Of a DNA stretch of 64,000 bases, positions 34,209 to 42,134 are shown one piece after another. Source of the DNA: CAVSUR01 sp963731285. GTDB taxonomy: Bacteria > Actinomycetota > Actinomycetes > Streptosporangiales > Streptosporangiaceae. A model generated the notes under the pieces. That model saw only the letters and a program-made list of their open reading frames with translations, was not told the origin of the DNA and ran no database searches. Location: assembly GCA_963731285.1 (NCBI GenBank), contig CAVSUR010000014.1, positions 1,116,001-1,180,000 of the forward strand, read 5' to 3'. The stretch's first letter is position 1. Every line of letters starts with the position of its first letter. Made by a program: the position numbers and the translations under genes.

Positions 34209-35744
34209 ATGACACTCAATCCGCTGCGGGACGGACGCGACCGCCGTATCCCGCGGGTCGCGGGGCCGTGCGTGCTGGTCATGTTCGGGGTGACCGGTGA
34301 CCTGGCCAGCAAGAAGCTGCTGCCGGCCATCTACGACCTGGCCAACCGGGGTCTGCTGCCGCCCGGCTTCTCGCTGGTGGGCTTCGCCCGCCGGGACTGG
34401 GAGGACGAGGACTTCGCGAAGCTGACTCATGACGCGGTCAAGGCGCACGCGCGGACCCCGTTCCGCGAGGCCGTCTGGCGCCAGGTCAGCGAGGGCGTCC
34501 GGTTCGTACCGGGTGAATTCGCCGACGACGCGGCGTTCGACAACCTGGCGCAGACCGTGGCCCAGCTGGACTCCGAGCGCGGCACCGGCGGGAACTACGC
34601 GTTCTACCTGTCGATCCCGCCGAAGGCGTTCCCGACGGTGGTGCAGCAGCTCAAGCGCTCCGGCCTGGCCGACGCCCCGGCGGATGCCGGCGGGCGCCGG
34701 CCGTGGCGGCGGGTGGTGATCGAAAAGCCGTTCGGCCATGACCTGGCCAGCGCGCAGGAGCTCAACTCGATGCTCGACGCGGTGTTCCCGGCGGAGTCGG
34801 TCTTCCGCATCGACCACTACCTCGGCAAGGAGACGGTGCAGAACCTGCTCGCGCTGCGGTTCGCCAACACCCTCTTCGAGCCGATCTGGAACCGCGGCTA
34901 CGTCGGCCATGTGCAGATCACCATGGCCGAGGACATCGGCATCGGCGGCCGGGCCGGCTATTACGACGGGATCGGCGCGGCCCGGGACGTGATCCAGAAT
35001 CACCTGCTGCAGCTGCTCGCGCTGACCGCGATGGAAGAGCCGCTGTCGTTCGCCGCGGATTCGCTGCGGGCTGAGAAGGAGAAGGCGCTGTCGGCGGTCC
35101 GGCTGCCCGACGACCTGGCCGCCGGCACGGCCCGAGGTCAGTACGCCGCGGGCTGGCAGGGCGGCGTCGAGGTGAGCGGCTTCCTGGAGGAGGACGGCAT
35201 ACCGGCCGATTCCATCACCGAGACCTACGCCGCCATCCAGCTCGGCATCGACACCAGACGGTGGGCGGGCGTGCCGTTCTTCCTGCGCACCGGCAAGCGG
35301 CTGACCAGCCGGATGACCGAGATCGCGGTGATGTTCCAGCGCGCTCCGCACCTGCCGTTCGATGCCACCGCCACCGAGGAGCTCGGCCAGAACGCCCTGG
35401 TCATCCGGATCCAGCCGGACGAGGGGATCACGGTCAGGTTCGGCTCGAAGGTGCCGGGCTCGGCCATGGAGGTACGGGATGTGAACATGGACTTCGCCTA
35501 CGGCGAGTCGTTCACCGAGTCCTCCCCCGAGGCTTACGAGCGGCTGCTGCTCGACGTCCTGATCGGCGACCCGCCGCTGTTCCCCCGGCAGGAGGAAGTG
35601 GAGCTGTCCTGGCGGATCCTGGACCCGATCGAGGAATTCTGGGCCAGCCACGATAAGCCCGAGCAGTACGCGGCGGGCACGCATGGCCCGGCCAGCTCTG
35701 ACGCGATGCTCGCCCGGCACGGCTGCGCCTGGCGCCGGCTCTAG
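34209..35744 (+). CDS. zwf: Glucose-6-phosphate dehydrogenase
   Basis: A 511-residue enzyme that oxidises glucose 6-phosphate with NADP, opening the oxidative pentose phosphate pathway. The Rossmann motif is GVTGDLASKKLLPAIYDL and the active-site signature is RIDHYLGKETVQN with its catalytic His. FRIDH...KE and the late LLLDVLIGDPPLF segment are normal. GGAGG precedes the ATG. It works with OpcA, encoded 18 bases later. Confidence 0.97.
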   Translation: MTLNPLRDGRDRRIPRVAGPCVLVMFGVTGDLASKKLLPAIYDLANRGLLPPGFSLVGFARRDWEDEDFAKLTHDAVKAHARTPFREAVWRQVSEGVRFVPGEFADDAAFDNLAQTVAQLDSERGTGGNYAFYLSIPPKAFPTVVQQLKRSGLADAPADAGGRRPWRRVVIEKPFGHDLASAQELNSMLDAVFPAESVFRIDHYLGKETVQNLLALRFANTLFEPIWNRGYVGHVQITMAEDIGIGGRAGYYDGIGAARDVIQNHLLQLLALTAMEEPLSFAADSLRAEKEKALSAVRLPDDLAAGTARGQYAAGWQGGVEVSGFLEEDGIPADSITETYAAIQLGIDTRRWAGVPFFLRTGKRLTSRMTEIAVMFQRAPHLPFDATATEELGQNALVIRIQPDEGITVRFGSKVPGSAMEVRDVNMDFAYGESFTESSPEAYERLLLDVLIGDPPLFPRQEEVELSWRILDPIEEFWASHDKPEQYAAGTHGPASSDAMLARHGCAWRRL

Positions 35745-35762
35745 CGGGGAGAAGATACCGCC

Positions 35763-36776
35763 ATGCTGATCGACCTGACCGAGACCACGACCGGCGACAT
35801 CCGGTCCGCGCTGACCCGGGCGCGCGACCAGCTCGGCGGCCCGACCACTGGCGTGGTGCTGAACCTGATCATCGTGACCGACGAGGCGATGCAGCACGAC
35901 GCGGTCCGGGCGGCCAGCCAGGCCGGCCGCGAGCATCCCTGCCGGGTGCTGGCCGTGATCGCCCGGCACGCGCGTGGTGATTCCCGGCTCGACGCCGAGA
36001 TCAGGACCGGCGAGGGCGCGCCGGGGCAGACCGTGCTGCTGCGCATGTACGGCCCGATGAGCCTGCATGCGGACTCGGTCGTCGCGCCGCTGCTGGTCCC
36101 CGACACCCCGATCGTGACCTGGTGGCCGGGCGCCGCGCCGGCCGCGCCCGCCACGGCGCCGCTCGGCGCGCTGGCCCAGCGCCGGGTCACCGACTCGGCC
36201 GCCGCCGCCACGCCGGGCGACGTGCTGGCCGCGCTGGCCGCCGCCTACCACCCCGGCGACACCGACATGGCCTGGACCCGGTCCACCTCATGGCGCTCGC
36301 TGCTGGCGGCCACCCTGGACCAGCCGCATGCCGCCATCACCGGCGGCACGGTGGTCGCCGAAGAGCACAACCCGAGTGCTGACCTGATCGCGGCCTGGCT
36401 GACCGGGCGGCTCGGCGTGCCGTTCAACCGGGACGACTCCGGCGGTCCCGGCATCACCGAGGTGACCTTCTCAACCGCCGAGGGCGACATCACCATCAGC
36501 AGGCCGGACGGCAGGAACGCCACCCTCAGCCGGCCGGACCAGCCGGAGCGGCATGTCGCGCTGCACCGCAGGGACACCGCCGAGCTGCTGGCCGAGGAGC
36601 TGCGCAGGCTGGACCCGGACGAGATCTACTCCCAGGCGCTGTCGTGGTTCGCCGCCGGGCAGGCCGGGAACGGGACCGCCGCCCGGCCGGGCGGCGGCGC
36701 GGGCACCGGGGAGGCCACGGCGACGGACGCGGCCGGTGCCGGGCAGACCGCGGCCACCGGGGCCGAGGGGAGATAG
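35763..36776 (+). CDS. opcA: G6PD assembly protein OpcA
   Basis: A 337-residue protein that helps assemble or activate glucose-6-phosphate dehydrogenase in cyanobacteria and actinobacteria. MLIDLTETTTGDI at the start, LNLIIVTDE and the middle VVAPLLVPDTPIVTWWPG are family hallmarks. The C-terminal 40 residues are a Gly/Ala/Thr tail. Its TAG stop is 4 bases before the apparent pgl start. Confidence 0.94.
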   Translation: MLIDLTETTTGDIRSALTRARDQLGGPTTGVVLNLIIVTDEAMQHDAVRAASQAGREHPCRVLAVIARHARGDSRLDAEIRTGEGAPGQTVLLRMYGPMSLHADSVVAPLLVPDTPIVTWWPGAAPAAPATAPLGALAQRRVTDSAAAATPGDVLAALAAAYHPGDTDMAWTRSTSWRSLLAATLDQPHAAITGGTVVAEEHNPSADLIAAWLTGRLGVPFNRDDSGGPGITEVTFSTAEGDITISRPDGRNATLSRPDQPERHVALHRRDTAELLAEELRRLDPDEIYSQALSWFAAGQAGNGTAARPGGGAGTGEATATDAAGAGQTAATGAEGR

Positions 36777-36780
36777 CGCC

Positions 36781-37560
36781 ATCACCGCGCCGCAGGTTCT
36801 GGTCCACCGCGACGGCGACCTGCTCGCCAAGTCGGTGGCGGCCCGCCTGGTCACCACGCTGGTCGATGCGGCCGCGGCGCGCGGCCACGCCTCGGTCGTG
36901 CTGACCGGCGGCGGGATCGGCACGAAGGTGCTGGCCGAGCTGGCCGCGGCGCCCGCCAGGGACGCCGTGGACTGGCGGCACCTGGACGTGTGGTGGGGCG
37001 ACGAGCGGTTCCGGCCGGCCGGCGACCCGGACCGCAACGAGACCAGCGCCCGGGCGGCGCTGCTCGACCACGTCGAGGCCAGCCCGGACCGGATCCACCC
37101 GATGCCCGGCCCCGACGGCCCGGACGGCGACGACCCTGAGGCCGCCGCGGAGCGGTACGCGCACTGGCTGCGCGCCGCGGCCCAGCCCGAGGACCACGGC
37201 AAGGTGCCCTCGTTCGACGTGCTGCTGCTCGGCATCGGCCCCGAGGGACATGTCGCGTCCCTGTTCCCCGGAATGCCCGCGCTGTACGAGGAACGGCCGG
37301 TGGTGGCGGTGCGCGGTTCTCCCAAGCCGCCGCCGATCCGGCTGACGCTGACCCTGCCGGCGATCCGCTCCGCCCGCCAGGTGTGGATGCTGGCGTCCGG
37401 CGCGGAGAAGGCGGCCGCCGTGCAGCTCGCGCTGTCCGGGGCCGGGACAGTGCAGGTGCCCGCGGCCGGGGCCCGCGGCCGCCAGCAGACCCTGTACCTG
37501 CTCGACCGGCCCGCCGCGGCTCAGCTGCCGGCCCAGATCGGCTGGCTCGCCTCGCCCTGA
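36781..37560 (+). CDS. pgl: 6-phosphogluconolactonase, apparent ATC start
   Basis: A 259-residue enzyme hydrolysing 6-phosphogluconolactone. Family motifs are clear: VLVHRDGDLLAKSVAARLV, SVVLTGGGIGTKVL, VDWRHLDVWWGDERFRP, LLLGIGPEGHVASLFPG and SPKPPPIRLTLTLPAI. The reading frame is open far upstream (to 36553), but homology begins at residue 1 of ITAPQVLVH, where the codon is ATC, 8 bases after GGGGAG. The nearest in-frame GTG is 45 bases upstream inside opcA without a ribosome site; the next one downstream would cut the conserved N-terminus. ATC may be a rare real start or an ATG with a base error. Confidence 0.9.
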   Translation: MTAPQVLVHRDGDLLAKSVAARLVTTLVDAAAARGHASVVLTGGGIGTKVLAELAAAPARDAVDWRHLDVWWGDERFRPAGDPDRNETSARAALLDHVEASPDRIHPMPGPDGPDGDDPEAAAERYAHWLRAAAQPEDHGKVPSFDVLLLGIGPEGHVASLFPGMPALYEERPVVAVRGSPKPPPIRLTLTLPAIRSARQVWMLASGAEKAAAVQLALSGAGTVQVPAAGARGRQQTLYLLDRPAAAQLPAQIGWLASP

Positions 37561-38465
37561 CCCGCCGGTCACCCCGCCGGGTTCGCCGCGCTGGCCTGCT
37601 CACCTTCGACGGACTGGCCTCCTGCCGCTGCTCACCGCGGCGGTGGTCGGCGCGCGGCTGACCGGGTCGGTGCGCGGCAGGCGGCGGCCGCTGGCCGGCC
37701 ACGTGATCGTCACCGGGCTCGGCAACGTGGGCGCCAGGATCGCCGCCCAGCTGCACGACCTCGGCGTGGACGTGGTGTGCGTGGGCAAGAGCGAAAACGC
37801 GCCCGGGGTGCCGCTAGCCCGGCGGCTCGGCCTGCGAGTGGTGATCGGCGAGACGCACCGGGAGGAGACGCTGCGGGCCGCCGGGATCGCCAGCTGCCAG
37901 AGCCTGGTCTCGGTGACCAACAGCGACGTGGTCAACCTGGAGACCGCGCTGCACGCCCGGGCGCTGGCCGAGCAGCCGCGGATCGTGGTCCGGCTGTATC
38001 ACGACGACCTGGCCGAGCGGGTCCAGCGCAAGGTCAGCAACACCATCTCCCGCTCCGTCTCCTACCTGGCCGCCCCGGCGTTCGCCGCCGCGATGCTGGA
38101 GCATCAGCTGCTGCGCACGATCCCGGTCGGCCGTCACGTGCTGCTGATCGCCGGCGTGCCCGTCGACCCTGACTCTGATCTCGCCGGCGGCCTTGCGGGA
38201 CGTGCACACCGAAGGCGAGGCCCGTGTCATCGCGCTGCGCCGGGCCGGGGCCGACGAGATCAGCTGGCCCCCGCCCGGCGACTACCGGCTGGCGGTCAGG
38301 GACCGGCTGGTGGTGCTGGCGGCCAGGGCCGGGCTCAGCGGCGTGCTCGCCCGCGGCGCGGCCGGGGCAGCGCACGCGCCAGACGCATCTTTGTACCAAA
38401 CTGGGGTCCCTAGAAGGGCCCGCCAGAGTTACGCTCAGGGCACGTCTTTCATCTGGTTCTGCTGA
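37561..38465 (+). pseudogene. Broken TrkA-N/RCK potassium-channel gene
   Basis: From about 37625 the frame encodes part of a membrane helix (LLPLLTAAVVGARL), then a TrkA-N NAD-binding domain, HVIVTGLGNVGARIAAQLHDLG, continuing to about 38175. Near 38180 it must shift by one base to continue as LRDVHTEGEARVIALRRAGADE and RLAVRDRLVVLAARAG, ending at TGA 38465. The pore or membrane part expected upstream is missing, and the 80 bases after pgl show no consistent frame. It looks like the decayed 3' part of a potassium channel or RCK-domain transporter. Confidence 0.75.
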
Positions 38466-38670
38466 GCCGGATGTGAAGATGAGGAAGGTCGCGGATGGCA
38501 CCTTTTATTGGCTTTCATCAGGATCGCACGAATCATGTCGCGCGCTGGGCTTGTCCGCCGGCCGCGGACGGGCGACCCCGCTATCGCGTTCCTTCCGATC
38601 AATCAGGTGCCAGCCCGGTGCCAGGCGGCCGGTCGGCACCCAGCAGCGCATCCCCTACAGGAGGAAACAG

Positions 38671-39285
38671 TTGAGCACTACTGATGATGCTCCCGTCGCA
38701 GCCGCGGTGGGCACGGGCGTCGCCGATCCCGCGCCCCTCGGCCTTGCTGGGTTTGCCCTGACCACCTTCCTGCTGTCAGCCTCGAACGCCGGCTGGACGA
38801 GGGGTGCCGGCTCCGAGTGGCTGGCCTACGCGCTCGTCTACGGCGGTGTGGCGCAGCTGCTGGCCGGGATGTGGGAGTTCCGCAACAGGAACGTCTTCGG
38901 AGCGACGGCGTTCGGCACCTACGGCTCGTTCTGGATCGGGCTCTTCGTCTACGTCCGGTTCCTCGCCCGGCCGCCGCTGTCGAACGTGACCAATGACCTG
39001 GGCTGGATCCTGCTGGCCTTCGCGATCTTCACCCTGTACATGCTGATCTGCAGCGCCATGGCGAACGCGGCGATCTTCGCGGTCTTCCTGCTCCTGGAAA
39101 TCGCCTTCATCGTCCTGTTCATCGGCAACTTCTCCGCCAGTACCGGCACGATCAAGTTCGGCGGTTACGTCGGCATCGCGACGGCCCTCGTGGCCTGGTA
39201 CGCCTCGGCAGCCGGCGTCATGGCCGGCATGGCCGGCCGTCCCGTGCTGCCCGTCGGCAAGCCGCTGCTCAACCTGGCCCGCTGA
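38671..39285 (+). CDS. GPR1/FUN34/YaaH (SatP) family acetate/succinate transporter
   Basis: A 204-residue membrane protein with six hydrophobic helices. The family N-terminus APLGLAGFALTTFLLSASNAGW is clear, as is GMWEFRNRNVFGATAFGTYGSFW. The start is a TTG at 38671, 6 bases after AGGAGGA; no ATG or GTG lies in a better place. It probably imports acetate by proton symport. A 205-base upstream region separates it from the broken TrkA gene, and a strong terminator follows. Confidence 0.9.
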   Translation: MSTTDDAPVAAAVGTGVADPAPLGLAGFALTTFLLSASNAGWTRGAGSEWLAYALVYGGVAQLLAGMWEFRNRNVFGATAFGTYGSFWIGLFVYVRFLARPPLSNVTNDLGWILLAFAIFTLYMLICSAMANAAIFAVFLLLEIAFIVLFIGNFSASTGTIKFGGYVGIATALVAWYASAAGVMAGMAGRPVLPVGKPLLNLAR

Positions 39286-39298
39286 CCGTATCGGCTCG

Positions 39299-39341
39299 CA
39301 TGCGCGGTGCCGGGGACGCATCGTCCCCGGCACCGCGCATG
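39299..39341. terminator. 20-bp perfect hairpin after the SatP-type gene
   Basis: Bases 39299-39318 pair perfectly with 39322-39341 around a 3-base loop. It follows the stop at 39285 by 13 bases and ends 13 bases before the next promoter's -10, so it insulates the two genes. Confidence 0.9.
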
Positions 39342-39353
39342 TCCGGGTCCCGG

Positions 39354-39359
39354 TAGCTT
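39354..39359 (+). promoter_or_regulatory. -10 element for a leaderless mscS-type transcript
   Basis: TAGCTT ends 6 bases before the GTG at 39366; no ribosome site precedes the start. Confidence 0.6.
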
Positions 39360-39365
39360 GAGCGG

Positions 39366-40457
39366 GTGGATCTGCAGGAGCGCCGCCAGCTCGACATGGC
39401 CGGACAGCTGGCGCGAGTGAAGGTGCGGACCAGGCCGTGGCGGGCCATCATCGCGCTCGCGCTGGCGATCGCGGCCGCGGTCGCGGCCAGATTCTGGGGC
39501 CACCGCCTGATGGTGAGCGGCCACCGGCTCGGCGAGGTCATCACCTACTGCGGCGCCGGAGTGTTCTTCGTCCTCGGGCTGATGGCCGTCTTCGAGCTCA
39601 CCGGCAAGGCCAGGGACCGGCTGCGGCCGGTGATCGGCTCAGCGCATGCCGGGGTCATGCGCTACGCGCTGGCGCTCATCGGCGTGTTCGTGCTGCTGCT
39701 CATCGCCTTCGACCTGGCCCAGGTGCCGGTTGCCCAGTTGCTGGTGGGTGGCGCCGTGACCGGGGTGCTGCTGGGAATCGCCGCGCAGCAGTCGCTCGCT
39801 AATCTGTTCGCAGGCCTGGTGCTGCTGTTCGCCCGGCCATTCCGCGTCGGGCAGCGAGTGCGCTTCCGGTCCGGCGCCCTCGGCGGCGTCGTCGAGGGCG
39901 AGGTGACCGACATCAGCCTGACCTACGTCCGGGTGGAGACCGCCGACGGGGACATGCTGCTGCCGAACTCGCAGGTCCTGGCTGCGGTCATCGGGACAGT
40001 GCCAGCCGCGAATCCGGTGCTGGCCCGCGGGGACGACGCCGTGCTAACCCGGGGGGACGCCCCCCCGGAACGCCCGCTGAGCCGTTCGCTCGGACCGCGC
40101 GGGCCCTCGCGACGGCTAGTGCTCGGCTTCGTACTTGGCGATGATCTGGGCCGGGATGCGGCCACGGTCGTTGACCTCGATGCCGCTGCGCTTGGCCCAC
40201 GCCCGGATCGCGGCGCTGCGACGCCGGTGTGCCGCGGTCCTGCGCTGGGGGCGCACGACCAGGGTCGTCGCCCTGCGCGCCTTGCCGGCAAAGCGCTTCA
40301 GTGCCTCGTCGAACTTCTGGCTGTGCTTCTCGCAGAGGTCGATTTCATAGTCACGACCGCCGAGACTGAACGTCCGCATGAGCGCCTGGCCCGCCGGGAT
40401 CTCCCGTGCGTCGTAGTCGCAGGCGAACGTAACAGAGACCTTCTGTGCCACTTGTGA
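39366..40457 (+). CDS. MscS-family small-conductance mechanosensitive channel
   Basis: The first 215 codons encode a short MscS-like protein: three or four hydrophobic helices (about residues 22-45, 58-76, 95-115, 118-145), the pore-lining LVGGAVTGVLLGIAAQQSLANLFAGLVLLFARPFRVGQRV (about residues 123-162) and the beta domain EVTDISLTYVRVETADGDMLLPNSQVLAAVIG. It would release osmolytes on membrane tension. After about base 40020 the frame leaves the family, crosses a G/C palindrome and continues antisense through lsr2 to 40457; that tail is probably not native. The true C-terminus probably lies near 40030-40110, perhaps lost through an indel. Confidence 0.7.
   Translation: MDLQERRQLDMAGQLARVKVRTRPWRAIIALALAIAAAVAARFWGHRLMVSGHRLGEVITYCGAGVFFVLGLMAVFELTGKARDRLRPVIGSAHAGVMRYALALIGVFVLLLIAFDLAQVPVAQLLVGGAVTGVLLGIAAQQSLANLFAGLVLLFARPFRVGQRVRFRSGALGGVVEGEVTDISLTYVRVETADGDMLLPNSQVLAAVIGTVPAANPVLARGDDAVLTRGDAPPERPLSRSLGPRGPSRRLVLGFVLGDDLGRDAATVVDLDAAALGPRPDRGAATPVCRGPALGAHDQGRRPARLAGKALQCLVELLAVLLAEVDFIVTTAETERPHERLARRDLPCVVVAGERNRDLLCHL
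40049..40068. terminator. G/C palindrome between mscS-type gene and lsr2
   Basis: CCGGGGGG-ACG-CCCCCCCGG can fold as an 8-bp stem with one extra C. Its 16-base core is the exact reverse complement of the one at 15520-15535. It sits between converging genes, as there. Confidence 0.6.
40116..40451 (-). CDS. lsr2: Lsr2 nucleoid-associated protein
   Basis: A 111-residue H-NS-like xenogeneic silencer of actinobacteria. The N-terminal dimer domain (AQKVSVTFACDYDAREI, FSLGGRDYEIDLCEKHSQKF) and the C-terminal DNA-binding domain (AIRAWAKRSGIEVNDRGRIPAQIIAKYEAEH, about residues 80-111) with the RGRIP minor-groove hook are complete. The GTG at 40451 follows GGAAGGGG. A TATACG -10-like element lies upstream at 40482-40477. 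Lsr2 prefers AT-rich DNA, so it could bind the few AT-rich islands here. Confidence 0.96.
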   Translation of the reverse strand: MAQKVSVTFACDYDAREIPAGQALMRTFSLGGRDYEIDLCEKHSQKFDEALKRFAGKARRATTLVVRPQRRTAAHRRRSAAIRAWAKRSGIEVNDRGRIPAQIIAKYEAEH

Positions 40458-41152
40458 TTCCCCTTCCCCCGCCGCACGTATACCCCCCTTGCCTGACAGC
40501 TCTAACAGCGTCAGGATCAACTCTTATCCCGGCCCTTGCGGAGCTGTCCGGGCACCTATCCGCGCGGGCGGAGTCCGCATGGATCTGCACGGCGGTAGGC
40601 GCAGAATTACGCAGGAGATAAGTCGCGGCGGTCGAGCGAGATAACCGCCGCGGTTAGCGCACCGACCCCGGCAACGATTATGGCCATCAGGACCGTAAGG
40701 CGTGACAGCTAAACACGCGGCGCCGTGGCATGCAGGTAGTAGTCCTGATCGGTCGGAAACTCCGAGGCGAAGAAGCGCTGTGTTCCGCGGCCGGCAAATC
40801 CACCGCGTCCGCGAGACTGGCCGGCAAATCCGGCACGGCGGCCCGGTAGTGTGCCGGCGGCCCGGACGCCGCGGTCGCCGGGTATGGCAGCGGGAACTGC
40901 GGGTCCGCGCCGCGCGGTCCGCAAAATAGCCAGGCCGCCCCTGAGCTGTCCGCCTGGCAGCCGGCAAAATAGTCATCCGGGCTGCGCGGCCCGCGGCGAA
41001 CTGGCAGGATGGTGCGTCGGTTCGGTGCTCGGCGCAGGTCATTGCTCCTGGCTGCGCGGCACACGCTGCCCCGCGGGATCCGGCCGGCACGAGTTCCGGT
41101 TATGGCGCGGGAACGGCGCTGAGCACTGCTATACCGGCGGGAATGCCGGGCC

Positions 41153-41188
41153 GCCTGGCGGTAACACGGTGCCTGGCGGTAACACGGT
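41153..41188 (+). repeat. Exact 18-bp tandem duplication
   Basis: Bases 41153-41170 and 41171-41188 are identical adjacent copies beginning GCCTGGCGGTAACACGGT. No coding context supports it. Confidence 0.9.
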
Positions 41189-41404
41189 GCTGAGCGACAA
41201 CGCGCTGAACGGTGCTGGCGGGCTGCCGTGCACGCGGTGCTGCCGGGAAGACCATCATGGCGGGAACCGGGAACACCGAGTAGGCGTCGCGCGTTGCACA
41301 CACCGACGAGGCAGAACGCCACGCTGGTAACAGTCTAGCGCGGCGGTGGAAGTGGTCTGGCGCGGCGACCGCCCGCCGGACCGTGAACGTGACATAGTCG
41401 CTGA

Positions 41405-41434
41405 CCGTTCAGACGGTAGGAGCCGTCCAGACGG
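41405..41434 (+). promoter_or_regulatory. Paired near-palindromic 12-mers in the whiB leader
   Basis: CCGTTCAGACGG (41405-41416) and CCGTCCAGACGG (41423-41434) are direct repeats 18 bases apart, each with CCGT/ACGG ends. They lie just after a candidate -10 (CATAGT, 41393-41398) and 29 bases before the whiB start, so a repressor bound here could block transcription. Confidence 0.5.
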
Positions 41435-41462
41435 CAAGAACTTGGGTTGAGGAGAGCTACTC

Positions 41463-41762
41463 ATGTCTGAGGTACGCCGCCAGGCCGTGCTGATGCACCG
41501 CCCTAACTGGGGCTGGCAGGACGAGGCCGCCTGCCGCAGCCGTGAGGTCGTGCTCTTTTTCGGCCCGGACGGCGAGCGCCAGCCTGAGCGCGAGATCCGC
41601 GAGCGCCAGGCCAAGGCGGTCTGCGCGTCCTGCCCGGTGCGGTCTCAGTGCCTTGACTACGCGATTAGCCGCCCGGAGAAGTATGGCACCTGGGGCGGCC
41701 TGAACGAGGACGAGCGCTCGTCGGAGCGCCGTCGCCGGATGCGCCGGGCCAACGCGGCCTGA
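41463..41762 (+). CDS. WhiB-family [4Fe-4S] transcriptional regulator
   Basis: A 99-residue Wbl protein. The four cluster ligands are Cys24, Cys54, Cys57 and Cys63 (C-x29-C-x2-C-x5-C), followed by the turn motif YGTWGGLNEDER and a basic C-terminal helix (RRRRMRRA) for DNA contact. Wbl proteins act with sigma factor region 4 and respond to oxygen, NO or redox state. GAGGAG lies 9 bases before the ATG. I cannot assign it to a named subclass. Confidence 0.95.
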   Translation: MSEVRRQAVLMHRPNWGWQDEAACRSREVVLFFGPDGERQPEREIRERQAKAVCASCPVRSQCLDYAISRPEKYGTWGGLNEDERSSERRRRMRRANAA

Positions 41763-42134
41763 CCGGCGCCCGGATGGCCCGCGGTGGTCTGCTTGTCCTG
41801 CCGCCAGCAGCGACATTCCGAATGCCCGGGCGGAACCTGGTGTGATTGCCAGCACAAGCCTGTCGCTCCCGCCGTCGAACCGCGGCTGACATGGGTTCGG
41901 CAGGGCTGAAGCACCGCCCGGGCCATGGGAGCAGGGGGTCCCGGGAATAGGCTCCGGTCGCGGAATCGTTGTGCTGTCACGTGCGCACCGCTAGCAGCAC
42001 GACGCGAAACGCGACTCTCCCGGTTCTGGCGCAGTCATGCGCTGACCGTCCGGCCGTTCTACTGTGGACGGCAGGAGCAGGGGACCTGGCTAGGATGGCC
42101 CGACAGACCATACGCGCCCGCCACGGAGGATCTC
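41763..42134 (+). other. Intergenic region before cysH
   Basis: Open frames here are not convincing; one that reaches back to 41925 is in frame with cysH but its sequence is unlike the family. TAGGAT at 42091-42096 is a candidate -10, and GGAGGA at 42125-42130 is a good ribosome site for cysH. Confidence 0.5.

Larger units (their letters stand above)
40452..41462. other. 1-kb intergenic region upstream of lsr2 and whiB
   Basis: The longest gap in the window, between the divergent lsr2 and whiB genes. Several long frames cross it on both strands but none resembles a known protein or keeps consistent codon bias. It contains scattered CCGGCAAA(A/T) motifs (about 40791, 40830, 40960), an exact 18-bp tandem duplication at 41153-41188, and a pair of near-palindromic 12-mers just before whiB. 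An untranslated RNA or extended regulatory region is possible. Confidence 0.5.

Noticed and set aside
34128..36251. 707-codon minus-strand frame opposite zwf and opcA
   Set aside because: Antisense to two well-identified genes; composition is typical of a shadow frame.
40851..41330. 159-codon plus-strand frame before whiB
   Set aside because: No family resemblance, contains the 18-bp tandem repeat, and competes with an equally long minus-strand frame.
41925..42134. Upstream extension of cysH to ATG 41925
   Set aside because: Adds 70 Arg/Cys-rich residues unlike the family and ignores the good ribosome site at 42125.
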